Source: Lachnospiraceae bacterium UBA7202
Lineage (GTDB): Bacteria; Bacillota; Clostridia; Lachnospirales; Lachnospiraceae
Direction of reading: 5' to 3'
Length of the DNA stretch: 34,967 nucleotides
NCBI GenBank assembly: GCA_002490705.1
Contig: DKUO01000054.1
Span: 1 to 34,967, forward strand
The translations under genes were made by a program, and so were the position numbers. Of the stretch, positions 13,497 to 22,055 are shown one piece after another (within the stretch, counting starts at the first letter, position 1; every line of letters begins with the position of its first letter). The notes beneath the pieces are model-generated. The model did no database searches. It was given only the letters and a program-made list of their open reading frames with translations, and had not been told where the DNA came from.

Positions 13497-15335
13497 ATGG
13501 ATAAGTTTATTGTCAACATCATCCATCGGCCGGAGATGGTACCTGAGTACGCGGAGAAGGTGACCGGACACGGCAAAGAGGAAGATATCGGAAGGAAGGA
13601 ACTCTTGACAGAATCCCTTGATATCTTTAAGACACAACAGGCGATCGCGCACAAGAATGGATTGAAGACCACGATTCAGATGACTTATGCTTCTTTATTT
13701 AATGACGAGGCGGTGGCGCTTGCCAAGGAAGACCATGAGAAGTACGGCGACGAGATTGCCTTGTCCCTGCTGGGTCTTCCCTGCGAGGAGTTCCGTGAGA
13801 AATATAAGACCAAGGATTTCTGCATCTGGATGTTTTCTATGGAAGACAAGAAGTCCATTGTAGACGATGTATTCGGCAAATTCCATGACAGATTCGGATT
13901 CTATCCGGAGTCTACGGGTTCCTACTATATGGACGCCGATCTGATCAACTATATCAAAGAGAAATACCCTATGGTGAAATGTGCTGTGGCGACCTGCTGG
14001 GAGGAAGGCCCGAAGGCTTATCATACCTGCAACAATTCCTGGTACACCTTTATGGACGGCGGTCCCTGGGCGCCATGGATTCCGAGCAAACAGAATACCC
14101 ATGCGCCTGCGGCAAATGAGGCGGAGGATTCCGGCATTGTTGCGATTCCCCACCTGTCCCGTGATCTGATTGCCTGTTATGACGGCAACGGATCGAATTT
14201 CGGGACACATCCGCAGAATGTCCTGCGCAGTATGTGTTATGATTCTAAGACATGGGAATACCCGTATCTGTACAACCTGATTGATCAGTTCCGGGCATTG
14301 GCAAAGTATAACAATGGGTATGCCTACAACATGATGTTTGTGGGCCCCGGCTGGATGAACAAGATGGGACGCTGGGAGGCGCCCTATGAGCTGCTTCTCA
14401 AGTCCTATGAGGACGGCATGGCATATTACGGAAAGCTGAAAAAAGAGGGCAAGTTAGAAGATATGACCATGGCGGAGTTCGCTGATTTTTACCGTGCGAA
14501 CAGAAGGTTGACGGAGCCGGAGTGCGCGCTGTGGAGAGATATCTTATACGGATCGGATAAACAGCTTTTCTGGTATTGTGACCCGTACATGAGAGTCTGC
14601 GCAAACATGGATCAGGGCGGTGCGATTGTGGATCTGCGTCCCTATGCGGCGAAGCTGGAGTGGCCGGTGGGTATCGGCACGAAGCATGTGACGGATGCCT
14701 CTTATCCCTTCCTGATTCAGGAGAAATACCGGGCGGGCTACTTTACCCACTACGCAGGTGAGGGCACGGTCAGAAGCGCGAAGCTGACACATAACGGCGA
14801 GGAAGTGGATCTGTGTCTGTGCCGGACAAAGGCGCATTTTTCGCAGGAGGGCAACACGAGAATCCTCACGCTTGATCCCGTGGACATCGAATTCTATGAT
14901 TTGACCGTGAAGCTGCAGACAAAGATGTACTTCGAGGAGGGAAGCTCCCGGATTAAGATCGAGAGAAACATTTTGGAGATGAGTGATCCGAATGCGGAAG
15001 TGGAGATTAACGAGTACATGGTGGCCTGCTACGGCACAACGGAGTATTCCGAGGATATGACCAATGTAAAGCTGTCCGTGACAGACGGCTCCAAAACGGA
15101 GAAGATCGACTATGCATACAAGTGCCGCGAGGCACAGATGGCGGGCGCGACGGAGGCGGCTGCGGTGATTCCTGAAATTGAGACGCGGGTGTCCATGAGC
15201 TGTGAAAAGAGGGACGCAGTGGGCTATATCAGAGAGGGATATGCGTTCTCCCCGATGTTTACGTTAGGCTACACCACCAAATTAAAAGATAAGGAGGTAT
15301 TTGCGACATGGCTCAATCTGGCAAAGGCAAATTAA
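13497..15335 (+). CDS. Uncharacterised 612-residue protein, carbohydrate-linked
   Basis: A large cytoplasmic protein: no signal peptide, start MDKFIVNIIHRPEMV with GGAGG ten bases upstream. I do not recognise it with confidence. The N-terminal 350 residues, with motifs such as FGFYPESTGSYYMDAD (133-148), WAPWIPSKQN and a Trp/Tyr-rich pattern, look like a TIM-barrel of polysaccharide-deacetylase or glycoside-hydrolase type. The C-terminal 250 residues look like a beta-sandwich. The gut-enriched DUF3863/DUF3864 pair is a candidate family, not verified. It is first in an operon with a zinc-ribbon gene (28-nt overlap) and a GH53 galactanase, which points to breakdown of a galactose-containing glycan inside the cell. 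Confidence 0.6.
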   Translation: MDKFIVNIIHRPEMVPEYAEKVTGHGKEEDIGRKELLTESLDIFKTQQAIAHKNGLKTTIQMTYASLFNDEAVALAKEDHEKYGDEIALSLLGLPCEEFREKYKTKDFCIWMFSMEDKKSIVDDVFGKFHDRFGFYPESTGSYYMDADLINYIKEKYPMVKCAVATCWEEGPKAYHTCNNSWYTFMDGGPWAPWIPSKQNTHAPAANEAEDSGIVAIPHLSRDLIACYDGNGSNFGTHPQNVLRSMCYDSKTWEYPYLYNLIDQFRALAKYNNGYAYNMMFVGPGWMNKMGRWEAPYELLLKSYEDGMAYYGKLKKEGKLEDMTMAEFADFYRANRRLTEPECALWRDILYGSDKQLFWYCDPYMRVCANMDQGGAIVDLRPYAAKLEWPVGIGTKHVTDASYPFLIQEKYRAGYFTHYAGEGTVRSAKLTHNGEEVDLCLCRTKAHFSQEGNTRILTLDPVDIEFYDLTVKLQTKMYFEEGSSRIKIERNILEMSDPNAEVEINEYMVACYGTTEYSEDMTNVKLSVTDGSKTEKIDYAYKCREAQMAGATEAAAVIPEIETRVSMSCEKRDAVGYIREGYAFSPMFTLGYTTKLKDKEVFATWLNLAKAN

Positions 15336-15526
15336 ATTACAGATGTCCCTCCTGTTTTATGAGAGACTTAGACATTGACATGTTTTATGATAAGGAGAAA
15401 AAGGAGTACCACTGCATCCGCTGTCAGTATGTGGGGACGGAGGAGGATGTGCTGGAAAAGAATGAACTGGTGCGGTTCCGGTATAAGGACGCCATGAAGC
15501 GGTTTACGAAGTTTGATTTTGACTAG
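15308..15526 (+). CDS. Small zinc-ribbon protein
   Basis: A 72-residue protein with paired CxxC knuckles, C13-x2-C16 (YRCPSC) and C36-x2-C39 (YHCIRC), the pattern of a single zinc ribbon. The C-terminal part is charged and helical and ends KRFTKFDFD. GGAGG lies ten bases before the ATG. It overlaps the end of the 612-residue gene by 28 nt in another frame, so translation is likely coupled, and the galactanase begins 11 bases after its stop. Its role is unknown; it could be a nucleic-acid or protein-binding accessory. Short, but Cys spacing and operon position support it as real. Confidence 0.75.
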   Translation: MAQSGKGKLNYRCPSCFMRDLDIDMFYDKEKKEYHCIRCQYVGTEEDVLEKNELVRFRYKDAMKRFTKFDFD

Positions 15527-15537
15527 ATGAGGTGACT

Positions 15538-16662
15538 ATGAAATTTTACAAGGGCATGGATTTGTCTACCATCAAAGAGGTAGAGAGTCTGGGCGGAAAG
15601 TTTTACGATCACGGGGAAGAGAAGGATGTGTTTGAGATCCTGAAAAACTATGGGGCAAATGCGGTCAGGCTTCGTCTCTGGAACGATCCCTACGCGGAGG
15701 ACGGCACGCCCTACGGCGCGGGCACGAACGATCTGGCGACGACCATAGAACTGGCAAAACGTGCGAAGGCCCATGGAATGGAAGTGCTGCTCTGCATGCA
15801 TTACAGTGATTTCTGGGCGGATCCGGGAAAGCAGCGCGTTCCCAAGGCGTGGCGCGGAATGGACGCGGTGCAGCTGGAACAGGCGGTCTACGATTTTACG
15901 AGAAATACCCTGCTTGCCATGAGACAGGCAGGGGTCTTTCCCGACCTGATTCAAGTGGGAAATGAGCTGACAAACGGAATGCTCTGGCCGATCGGGAAAC
16001 TGCAGGAATGCGGCAACTACGACAATCTGGCGAAGTTTGTCAGTGCGGGCATCCGGGCGGTACGGTCTCTGGATCAGGAGCTGCCTGTCATGATTCATCT
16101 GGACAATGGCGGCAATGGGCCGATGTACCGGGATTGGTTTGACCATTACATGGAGAGGGGCGAGGATTTTCAGATTATCGGGCTGTCCTACTATCCCTTC
16201 TGGCACGGAACGCTTAAGGACCTACAGGACAACATGAATGATCTGGCGGTGCGCTATGGCAAGGAGCTGGTGATCGCAGAGGTTTCCATGGGTTTTACCA
16301 TGGAAGATTACGGTATTTATGAGGAGCTTGCGGAGGACGAGCGTAAAGGCTATGCCACAAAACCGGAGCTGGTGGAGAAGCTGGATTTTCCCATGACAAG
16401 AGAGGGACAGGCGGATTTCATGAAGGCATTGTTTTCCGTGATGGAACAGGTGCCGGAGAACAGGTGCAGAGGCTTCTTTTACTGGGAACCCGCCTGGATT
16501 CCGGTGCCGGGATCGGGCTGGGCCAACGAGGCTTCCTTGCAGTATATAGAGGAAAAGGGTCCGGGAGGCAATGAGTGGGCAAATCAGGCACTGTTTGACT
16601 TTGATGGTCAATCTTTGCCGGCACTGGAAGTGATCCGGGATTATATGCCGGGGGAGAAATAA
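15538..16662 (+). CDS. GH53 endo-beta-1,4-galactanase (arabinogalactanase)
   Basis: A 374-residue glycoside hydrolase of family 53, which cleaves beta-1,4-galactan chains of plant arabinogalactan type I. The hallmark opening YKGMDLST, the VRLRLWNDPY segment and ALLCMHYSDFWADPGKQ-like loop are clear. The general acid/base is Glu143 (QVGNELTNG) and the nucleophile Glu248 (LVIAEVSMGF). There is no signal peptide, unlike most secreted GH53 enzymes, so it probably acts on imported oligosaccharides. ATG at 15538 has GAGG five bases upstream; GTG at 15532 lies within that site and is less likely. Last gene of the operon that begins at 13497. Confidence 0.92.
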   Translation: MKFYKGMDLSTIKEVESLGGKFYDHGEEKDVFEILKNYGANAVRLRLWNDPYAEDGTPYGAGTNDLATTIELAKRAKAHGMEVLLCMHYSDFWADPGKQRVPKAWRGMDAVQLEQAVYDFTRNTLLAMRQAGVFPDLIQVGNELTNGMLWPIGKLQECGNYDNLAKFVSAGIRAVRSLDQELPVMIHLDNGGNGPMYRDWFDHYMERGEDFQIIGLSYYPFWHGTLKDLQDNMNDLAVRYGKELVIAEVSMGFTMEDYGIYEELAEDERKGYATKPELVEKLDFPMTREGQADFMKALFSVMEQVPENRCRGFFYWEPAWIPVPGSGWANEASLQYIEEKGPGGNEWANQALFDFDGQSLPALEVIRDYMPGEK

Positions 16663-16704
16663 TGCGGGGCGGCTATTCGGATCAGACTGAAAATAAGTGA
16701 CGGC

Positions 16705-16733
16705 TTGAAATTCCGCGGCATTCGGGGTAAAAT
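16705..16733 (+). promoter_or_regulatory. Sigma-A promoter of the MFS transporter gene
   Basis: TTGAAA (16705-16710), 17 bp, TAAAAT (16728-16733). The transcript would start near 16740, giving a leader of about 60 bases with two ACGGCTTTT repeats. Confidence 0.65.
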
Positions 16734-16798
16734 AGAAAACAGAACGGCTTTTAACGGCTTTTCACTCTATTTTAACGAAAGGATAACGGGTATTTAGT

Positions 16799-18100
16799 AT
16801 GAAAAACTGTCAAAACAAATGGGTGCGTGCCGCGATCCCGGCACTGCTCCTGCATTTCAGCATCGGTACTGTGTACTGCTGGTCTATTTTCAGTCAGGAG
16901 ATCGCTGACTACATAGGATTTTCCAAGGCGGCGACGGAATGGGCGTTCAGTTTCGCAATTTTCTTCTTGGGAATGTCGGCGGCCTTTTTGGGTAACGTGG
17001 TGGAGAAGGATATTCATAAATCATCCCTGATTGCCTCGATTACCTTCGCGCTTGGAATGGCGGGCACCGGATTTTTCATTTATTACGGCGGCAGCCATCC
17101 GGGCAGCGTTGTATCTCTCGTAGGTATTTATGTCTGCTACGGTTTTATTATGGGTATCGGTCTGGGGACAGGATATCTTTCTCCGGTAAAGACCCTGATG
17201 CTGTGGTTTGAGGATAAGAAGGGACTGGCTACGGGGCTTGCCGTGGCGGGCTTTGGCGGCGCGAAGGCGATCGCGAGTCCCATTATGCAGGCGCTTCTGA
17301 GTAATCTGGGAGAGGGCGGCATCTACAAGATGTTCTATATCCTTGCAGCGGTTTACTTCGTGATGATGTTCGTGGGACACCTTCTTCTGGCGAAGCCGGA
17401 GGGATGGCATGAGCCGCAGAAGAAAGAGAAGGGGCAGGGGATTATGGCGACCATCAAGACCCGTCCTATCAGCAATTATATCGGTATCTGGGTTATGTTT
17501 TATATTAACATTACCTGCGGCCTTGCATTGATCTCACAGGAAAAGATGATCGTAAAATGTATCGGTCTTGCCGGCGTGGTGGGTGTGATTTCCACAGTAA
17601 CGGCGATCTTCAATGCGGGAGGCCGTCTGGGATTCTCCGCGTGGGCGGATCATTTAAAGGATAGAAATACCATCTACAAGCTAATTTTTATTCTTTCTAT
17701 TGTGTTTACCGGCGGTGTGATGCTCACCAGAGGTATTGAGAACGGCGAGGGCAATATGTTCCTTGTGGTTCTGGTACTTGCGCTGCTGTTTATGGTAAAT
17801 GCCGGATACGGCGGCGGCTTTTCCAATGTGCCGACCCTGCTTTCCGATCATTACGGTATGGGCAGTATCAGCGCGATTCACGGGATTACCCTTTCGGCGT
17901 GGGCGTTTGCAGGTCTTACGGGAAACCAGATTGCGACTTTGATTGTGACCAATACCGGCAGCTTCAAGGATGACGGCCACGGCAATTCGATCAATCCTGT
18001 TGGGTATCAGAACGTGCTGTACTTTACCATTGTACTTTACATTATCGCATTGCTGATCAGCCTGTTTGTGGTGAAACCGGCGAAGACGGACAAAGCTTAG
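16799..18100 (+). CDS. MFS transporter, oxalate/formate antiporter (OFA) family
   Basis: A 433-residue integral membrane protein with about 12 hydrophobic segments. The opening FSIGTVYCWSIFSQEI, the FLGMSAAFLGN segment, the GLGTGYLSPVKTLMLWFEDKKGLATGLAV loop and the AGYGGGFSNVPTLLSDHYG segment are characteristic of OFA-family carriers, which exchange small carboxylates. The central loop (about residues 205-220) is cytoplasmic and charged. Substrate cannot be fixed; many family members are not oxalate carriers. The ribosome binding site is weak (AAAGGA about 16 bases off). Single-gene unit with its own promoter and a strong terminator. Confidence 0.88.
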   Translation: MKNCQNKWVRAAIPALLLHFSIGTVYCWSIFSQEIADYIGFSKAATEWAFSFAIFFLGMSAAFLGNVVEKDIHKSSLIASITFALGMAGTGFFIYYGGSHPGSVVSLVGIYVCYGFIMGIGLGTGYLSPVKTLMLWFEDKKGLATGLAVAGFGGAKAIASPIMQALLSNLGEGGIYKMFYILAAVYFVMMFVGHLLLAKPEGWHEPQKKEKGQGIMATIKTRPISNYIGIWVMFYINITCGLALISQEKMIVKCIGLAGVVGVISTVTAIFNAGGRLGFSAWADHLKDRNTIYKLIFILSIVFTGGVMLTRGIENGEGNMFLVVLVLALLFMVNAGYGGGFSNVPTLLSDHYGMGSISAIHGITLSAWAFAGLTGNQIATLIVTNTGSFKDDGHGNSINPVGYQNVLYFTIVLYIIALLISLFVVKPAKTDKA

Positions 18101-18118
18101 AATAAAATAAGATAGACA

Positions 18119-18155
18119 GCAAAAACCCCGGAGGTTCTGCCTTCGGGGTTTTTGC
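18119..18155. terminator. Intrinsic terminator, probably bidirectional
   Basis: GCAAAAACCCCG (18119-18130) pairs perfectly with CGGGGTTTTTGC (18144-18155). The stem continues inward as GAGG/CCTT with one G-T wobble around a TTCTG loop. Flanking A5 and T5 make it symmetric, so it can stop transcription of the transporter gene and of the converging minus-strand gene. Confidence 0.9.
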
Positions 18156-18170
18156 TTGTGTAAAAGGGGA

Positions 18171-18260
18171 ATTCTTCGGAATTGCTATTGCCGACTTGAC
18201 TTCCGAGATCAAGTCTATATTTAATATAATGCATTTTCCCCAAATGGTCTATAATTATAT
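18171..18260. other. Convergent intergenic stretch with two small hairpins
   Basis: AATTC-TTCG-GAATT near 18171-18184 is a tetraloop hairpin. GACTTGA (18193-18199) pairs with TCAAGTC (18209-18215). Neither has a T-tract. Promoter-like AT-rich sequence follows (TATAAT at 18225-18230) without a spaced -35. No gene is visible. Confidence 0.35.
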
Positions 18261-18293
18261 TGCAGAAGAATAACACTATATTAGCCAAAAAGC

Positions 18294-20552
18294 TTACATG
18301 TGGAGAAATTCATACTGCTTCTGTAACTCTTCCGGGATCGCTGTTCCGGTGTTTTTGAGCTTTTGGAACAGGTTGTCATAGTGATGAATCTTCTGTGACA
18401 GTTTAATATCGTAGCGTGCCATAGTGTCCTTATAAAGCGGGTTTATCAGCAGTTTCTGCCGGATCTCTTTGGAGAAAGGACAGTAGGAAAAGATGATGTT
18501 GCGTGATACTTTGTTCAGCCGGGGAGAGCCTACTCCCTCGTAAAGGATCCATGCCTCATAGTCGCGGATGAACATTTCTTTATAACTATTTTTCGCTTTT
18601 TGCATACTGAGCTTGATTTTATCTTTCGCATCGGCGGACAGTTCACGGTTTTTGCGGTAGAACTGGATGTAGTCGAAGTATTCGCTTGTGAGGGAAGCTT
18701 CGGAAATATCGTTCCACCGGGCGCCCTGAATGCGCTTGCACATTTCCCAACGGAAATCGCCAGTAAGCCGAACCAGAATATTGGTCAGATCCTCCATCTG
18801 GAAAAGGGATACCATCATGCGCGCCGGTGTGGTGCGCTTACGGCCTTCTATTTCCTGCCAGGCGATGCCGCGGGTACCTATGTTGGGCATCAGGATAATG
18901 TCGGGGAGAACTTCCACACTGACAGATTCCTTTCCGATACCAATGTCGGGATTGGTGTAAACGACATCCCTGTAGTAGGCGCTGAAATCGATCTCCCGGA
19001 TCTTTTTGAAAGCATCCTGCACCTTCTCGACAGATACCAGAGCGCCATCCAAATCTTTCAGTACATTGTGTTCCGAGAAGATGGGACAGAAGCTCAGGAC
19101 ACGGCCGAAGGAAATTTTGTTGACCGAAGGGAACATGTTGCGCATTTCAAAGAGAACCTGTTCCTTTGAGTCATTCAGCATCCGCGCCTCGTCCGCCGCG
19201 GTGATATTGCCCGTCATCTTTTGCTCACGCAGATAGGTAGGGTAGTCGGAGTCGAATTCGTTGCGGCTCGGCGCTTTTTTCCCCTGGTAGATGGCGGTAA
19301 ACCATTCGTAAGCGGTGTAAACCTTGCGCTTCGGATCAGTGGGAAGTTTATCAACGATCCGGTACAGATAGGCGGCGTTCTCCGCGCCTGCCAGCTTTTC
19401 ATCCACATAGCCGAAATTGAAGAACATTTTTACGACTTTGGGCACGGAAGCGGGATCCTGCATGCTCTTTAAAAAAGCTTTCTCGTAGATCACATAGAAC
19501 TGCTTGGTGATCGAAAGGCGCAGTTTTCTTGCCGCGTCGTCGGAAGCGTTCTTGTCTGTCATCTTGCCGAATTTATTTACCAATTCACGGAAAGCAGAAG
19601 CGGTCTCCGCATCCACCTCCGCGTAATTGAGAATGGTGTTCATGGAATTTTCCACATCCGGCACATCGTCCACCGCAGCGGATTCCGGTTCGCCATGTTC
19701 TCCGAGAGTCTCAAGTTTCTTGCGGTATTCGTCTGCTCTCTGTCGGCACATTTCCTGACTGATGGAAGGGAGTCCTTCAATTTGGATCATCATGGTGGAG
19801 ATCTCGGCGGTCAACGTTGTGGTATCCGCATCGTTGGAACCGATCCGATACAGGAGACTCGTGTAAAGGTCAAAGAAATCCAAATGATTCTCGTTCATCA
19901 AAAGACTGGCAATTTCTGCCTTGTAATCGTAAAAAATGCGGCATATGGAAACAATGCGGTGAATATCCTGATCTGCCTTCATCACGACTCCGGTAAGAAA
20001 GTCTTTGCTGTGAAATTTGGATGATTTTTCTGTGACCATGGTGGTCAACTGCTCATAGTAGCCGTCCAGCCAGAAATCCAGATCTTCTTCCAGAGTGAGC
20101 GGTGTCAGATCCTCCATGGCGGGAAGCGCTCTCGGGGTGATGCCGTGCTTGACGCAGAAGGACTTATACTCCTCGTAACGATCCATAAGATAGTGATATA
20201 TATTTTCACAGTCAAAATGCATCAGTTCATACTGGTCATAAATTTCGCGAAACTGCCGGAACAGGGAGGATACGATCATATTGGTCAGATCCACGCTTTT
20301 CTGCATCAGGGCGGAAAGTTGTCCGGCCGTACACGGATAGGAAGCAATCCCCGTCAGTTCCTCCGTTTCGTAAGAGATAAAATGTGACCCGTAAAAGATT
20401 TCGCAGACGCCGATGACATCTCCTTTTTTCAGATAAAAGGTGCCTCCGGGATAGGTGGCGCATACGCTTCCCTTCGCGATTACATGCAAGGCGGTTAAAT
20501 TTTGTTCACTTTGAATGAACTGCGTACCCGCCGGAAATTCTTTGACTGCCAT
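18294..20552 (-). CDS. Large protein with cyclic-nucleotide-binding-like domain
   Basis: A 752-residue cytoplasmic protein. Residues about 1-120 form a CAP/Crp-like ligand-binding beta roll (FPAGTQFIQSEQ, ALHVIAKGSV, LKKGDVIGV), followed by a long helix (residues 85-115). The usual DNA-binding domain is missing. Instead there are about 600 residues of mainly helical, charged sequence with no family I recognise. Stretches such as NDSKEQVLFEMRNMFPSV and EIEGRKRTTPARMMVS look well folded. The start has AAGGGGG upstream. It has its own promoter and stands alone, converging on the transporter gene. A guess is a signal-sensing regulator or scaffold; whether it binds any nucleotide is not shown by sequence. 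Confidence 0.7.
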   Translation of the reverse strand: MAVKEFPAGTQFIQSEQNLTALHVIAKGSVCATYPGGTFYLKKGDVIGVCEIFYGSHFISYETEELTGIASYPCTAGQLSALMQKSVDLTNMIVSSLFRQFREIYDQYELMHFDCENIYHYLMDRYEEYKSFCVKHGITPRALPAMEDLTPLTLEEDLDFWLDGYYEQLTTMVTEKSSKFHSKDFLTGVVMKADQDIHRIVSICRIFYDYKAEIASLLMNENHLDFFDLYTSLLYRIGSNDADTTTLTAEISTMMIQIEGLPSISQEMCRQRADEYRKKLETLGEHGEPESAAVDDVPDVENSMNTILNYAEVDAETASAFRELVNKFGKMTDKNASDDAARKLRLSITKQFYVIYEKAFLKSMQDPASVPKVVKMFFNFGYVDEKLAGAENAAYLYRIVDKLPTDPKRKVYTAYEWFTAIYQGKKAPSRNEFDSDYPTYLREQKMTGNITAADEARMLNDSKEQVLFEMRNMFPSVNKISFGRVLSFCPIFSEHNVLKDLDGALVSVEKVQDAFKKIREIDFSAYYRDVVYTNPDIGIGKESVSVEVLPDIILMPNIGTRGIAWQEIEGRKRTTPARMMVSLFQMEDLTNILVRLTGDFRWEMCKRIQGARWNDISEASLTSEYFDYIQFYRKNRELSADAKDKIKLSMQKAKNSYKEMFIRDYEAWILYEGVGSPRLNKVSRNIIFSYCPFSKEIRQKLLINPLYKDTMARYDIKLSQKIHHYDNLFQKLKNTGTAIPEELQKQYEFLHM

Positions 20553-20597
20553 GAAAAAGTACCCCCTTATACAATTTAATACAAAAACTCTGTTTCT

Positions 20598-20626
20598 ATC
20601 TTATGCCTTTTTGTGGAAAAAGTCAA
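20598..20626 (-). promoter_or_regulatory. Sigma-A promoter (minus strand) of the 752-residue protein
   Basis: On the minus strand TTGACT (complement of 20621-20626) and TAAGAT (complement of 20598-20603) are 17 bp apart. The leader is about 40 bases. Confidence 0.6.
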
Positions 20627-20670
20627 TAAACAGGCTGATTTGCTGGGAAAGAGGCGTGAAAATTTGCATA

Positions 20671-20714
20671 CTGTACTTTTTTACCCTGTACTTTTTTAAA
20701 ATTTGTGCTAAAAT
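20671..20714 (+). promoter_or_regulatory. Possible extended -10 promoter with direct repeat
   Basis: TGCTAAAAT (20706-20714) is an extended -10. Upstream, CTGTACTTTTTTA occurs twice, at 20671-20683 and 20686-20698. There is no good -35. It may drive the 20859 gene through the tandem repeat that follows. Confidence 0.35.
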
Positions 20715-20740
20715 GAAAAATGACAGGCTTGTCGGGACTG

Positions 20741-20810
20741 GGAGTAAAAATCTTCGATTTTAACTGGAGTAAAAATCTTCGATTTTAACTCCGCGAGATC
20801 CGCTTCGCGG
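20741..20810. repeat. Perfect 25-bp tandem duplication plus palindrome
   Basis: A 25-bp unit beginning GGAGTAAAAATC occurs at 20741-20765 and again, identical, at 20766-20790. Each unit contains the stem AAAATC-TTC-GATTTT. Directly after it CCGCGA (20791-20796) pairs with TCGCGG (20805-20810). The block lies in the leader of the gene at 20859 and may be a repetitive extragenic element. On the minus strand the stem followed by T could act as a weak terminator. Confidence 0.7.
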
Positions 20811-20858
20811 CCTCGGCTAAAAAAGTGATTGGAAAACGGAAGCGAGTGATGAAAAGAT

Positions 20859-21416
20859 ATGGAAAAAATACAGACAGAGAATGAGGAGATTGCCTACAGG
20901 CAGCAGGTGGTCAATGAATACAGGGCGGATGTGGAAAAGCTGGCGCGGTATCTGCCTTGGCTTGAGAGCAAGAAGGGGGCCAGCGTCCAGCAGAGTTATT
21001 CGGGGTCGGGAATTGAGAAAAATTCTATCTCTTTTCCCGTATACGACAGCACATTGTTAGCCTTTGTCAAGGAAGCGCAGAGAACGAAGCTGATGGACCG
21101 GAATTACAGATATGTCTATTCCCGTTGCAGAATCCGTATTCTGGAGGACGAGCTCATGGCAGTGAAACGGTCCACCATCAAGGAGATGGATGTGTTAAAA
21201 GCGATTTTATCCCGCTATGTGATGGAGGGGATGACGAAGGGCAGAAAGTGGTCTGAGGCAGTGGAGAACGGCGTGTTTTTTGCCGTAATTGCCAAGATGA
21301 AAGAAAATCTGGATTTTTGGGATCATCCGGTACAGACCAGAGTGGTCAATGTTTCGGCAGAGGAAAAAGAGAAGAAAGACGCGGAAAAAACTGCGCAGAA
21401 GGATACTTTTTTTTAG
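20859..21416 (+). CDS. Hypothetical protein, possibly DUF6508
   Basis: A 185-residue soluble protein with no signal peptide. The middle (VYDSTLLAFVKEAQRTKLMDRNYRYVYSR) and the YLPWLES opening recall small Firmicutes proteins grouped as DUF6508; this is a tentative match from memory. The C-terminal 20 residues are Lys/Glu-rich and disordered. The ribosome binding site is poor. It lies 15 bases before a TetR-type gene on the same strand, so it may be co-regulated with it. No catalytic motif was seen. Confidence 0.6.
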   Translation: MEKIQTENEEIAYRQQVVNEYRADVEKLARYLPWLESKKGASVQQSYSGSGIEKNSISFPVYDSTLLAFVKEAQRTKLMDRNYRYVYSRCRIRILEDELMAVKRSTIKEMDVLKAILSRYVMEGMTKGRKWSEAVENGVFFAVIAKMKENLDFWDHPVQTRVVNVSAEEKEKKDAEKTAQKDTFF

Positions 21417-21431
21417 GGAGATAGAGAGACG

Positions 21432-22016
21432 ATGGGAGAAAAGTCAGTACAGAAAAGAAAATACATACTGGATACCGCAAGAAAAGTGTTTGTGGAGAAA
21501 GGCTATAAGAGCGTGACCATGAAGGATATCGTGGAAGCATGTGAGATCAGCAGAGGCGGTTTGTACCTGTATTTTGACAGCACGGATCAGATTTTGATGG
21601 AGGTGCTGCAGATGGAAGCGGAGGAGACGGACGACGTCTTCACGGAGAGAATAGAGCAGGGAGATACGGCGGCGGATATCCTGACCCTTTTCCTGAAGGA
21701 ACAGAAAAAGGAGCTGTTGCGGAATAAAGACAATTTGACTGTAGCGGTCTATGAGTATTTTTTTGCTCATAAATCGACTGACAAAAACAATATGCTGCGC
21801 AGGCAGTTTGACGCGGGCGTCAGGGTGATTGAAAAGCTGATTGAGGCGGGGATTTCCAGCGGAGAGTTTTACTGCGAAGATCCCAAAGGCGCGGCGGCGA
21901 ATATCATGTATGTGCTGGAGGGATTAAAAATCAATGCACAGACCTTCGGTATTACGGAAAAGATGGTGGACGAGCAGCTGCTTTATATTATGCAGGGATT
22001 GATTACGGAAATCTGA
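21432..22016 (+). CDS. TetR/AcrR-family transcriptional regulator
   Basis: A 194-residue repressor. The DNA-binding domain is at residues 8-55, with the helix-turn-helix TMKDIVEACEISRGGLYLYF (29-48) in its usual form. The C-terminal domain is helical, with a ligand pocket not conserved enough to predict an effector. A GGGAG site lies nearby. It follows the small protein at 20859 by 15 bases and is 39 bases before purL. TetR regulators usually act on their own operon or a neighbour; no efflux pump is in the window. Confidence 0.92.
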   Translation: MGEKSVQKRKYILDTARKVFVEKGYKSVTMKDIVEACEISRGGLYLYFDSTDQILMEVLQMEAEETDDVFTERIEQGDTAADILTLFLKEQKKELLRNKDNLTVAVYEYFFAHKSTDKNNMLRRQFDAGVRVIEKLIEAGISSGEFYCEDPKGAAANIMYVLEGLKINAQTFGITEKMVDEQLLYIMQGLITEI

Positions 22017-22055
22017 CGCAGGCTTCTGAGACATAAGAAAATAAGGAGAGAACAG

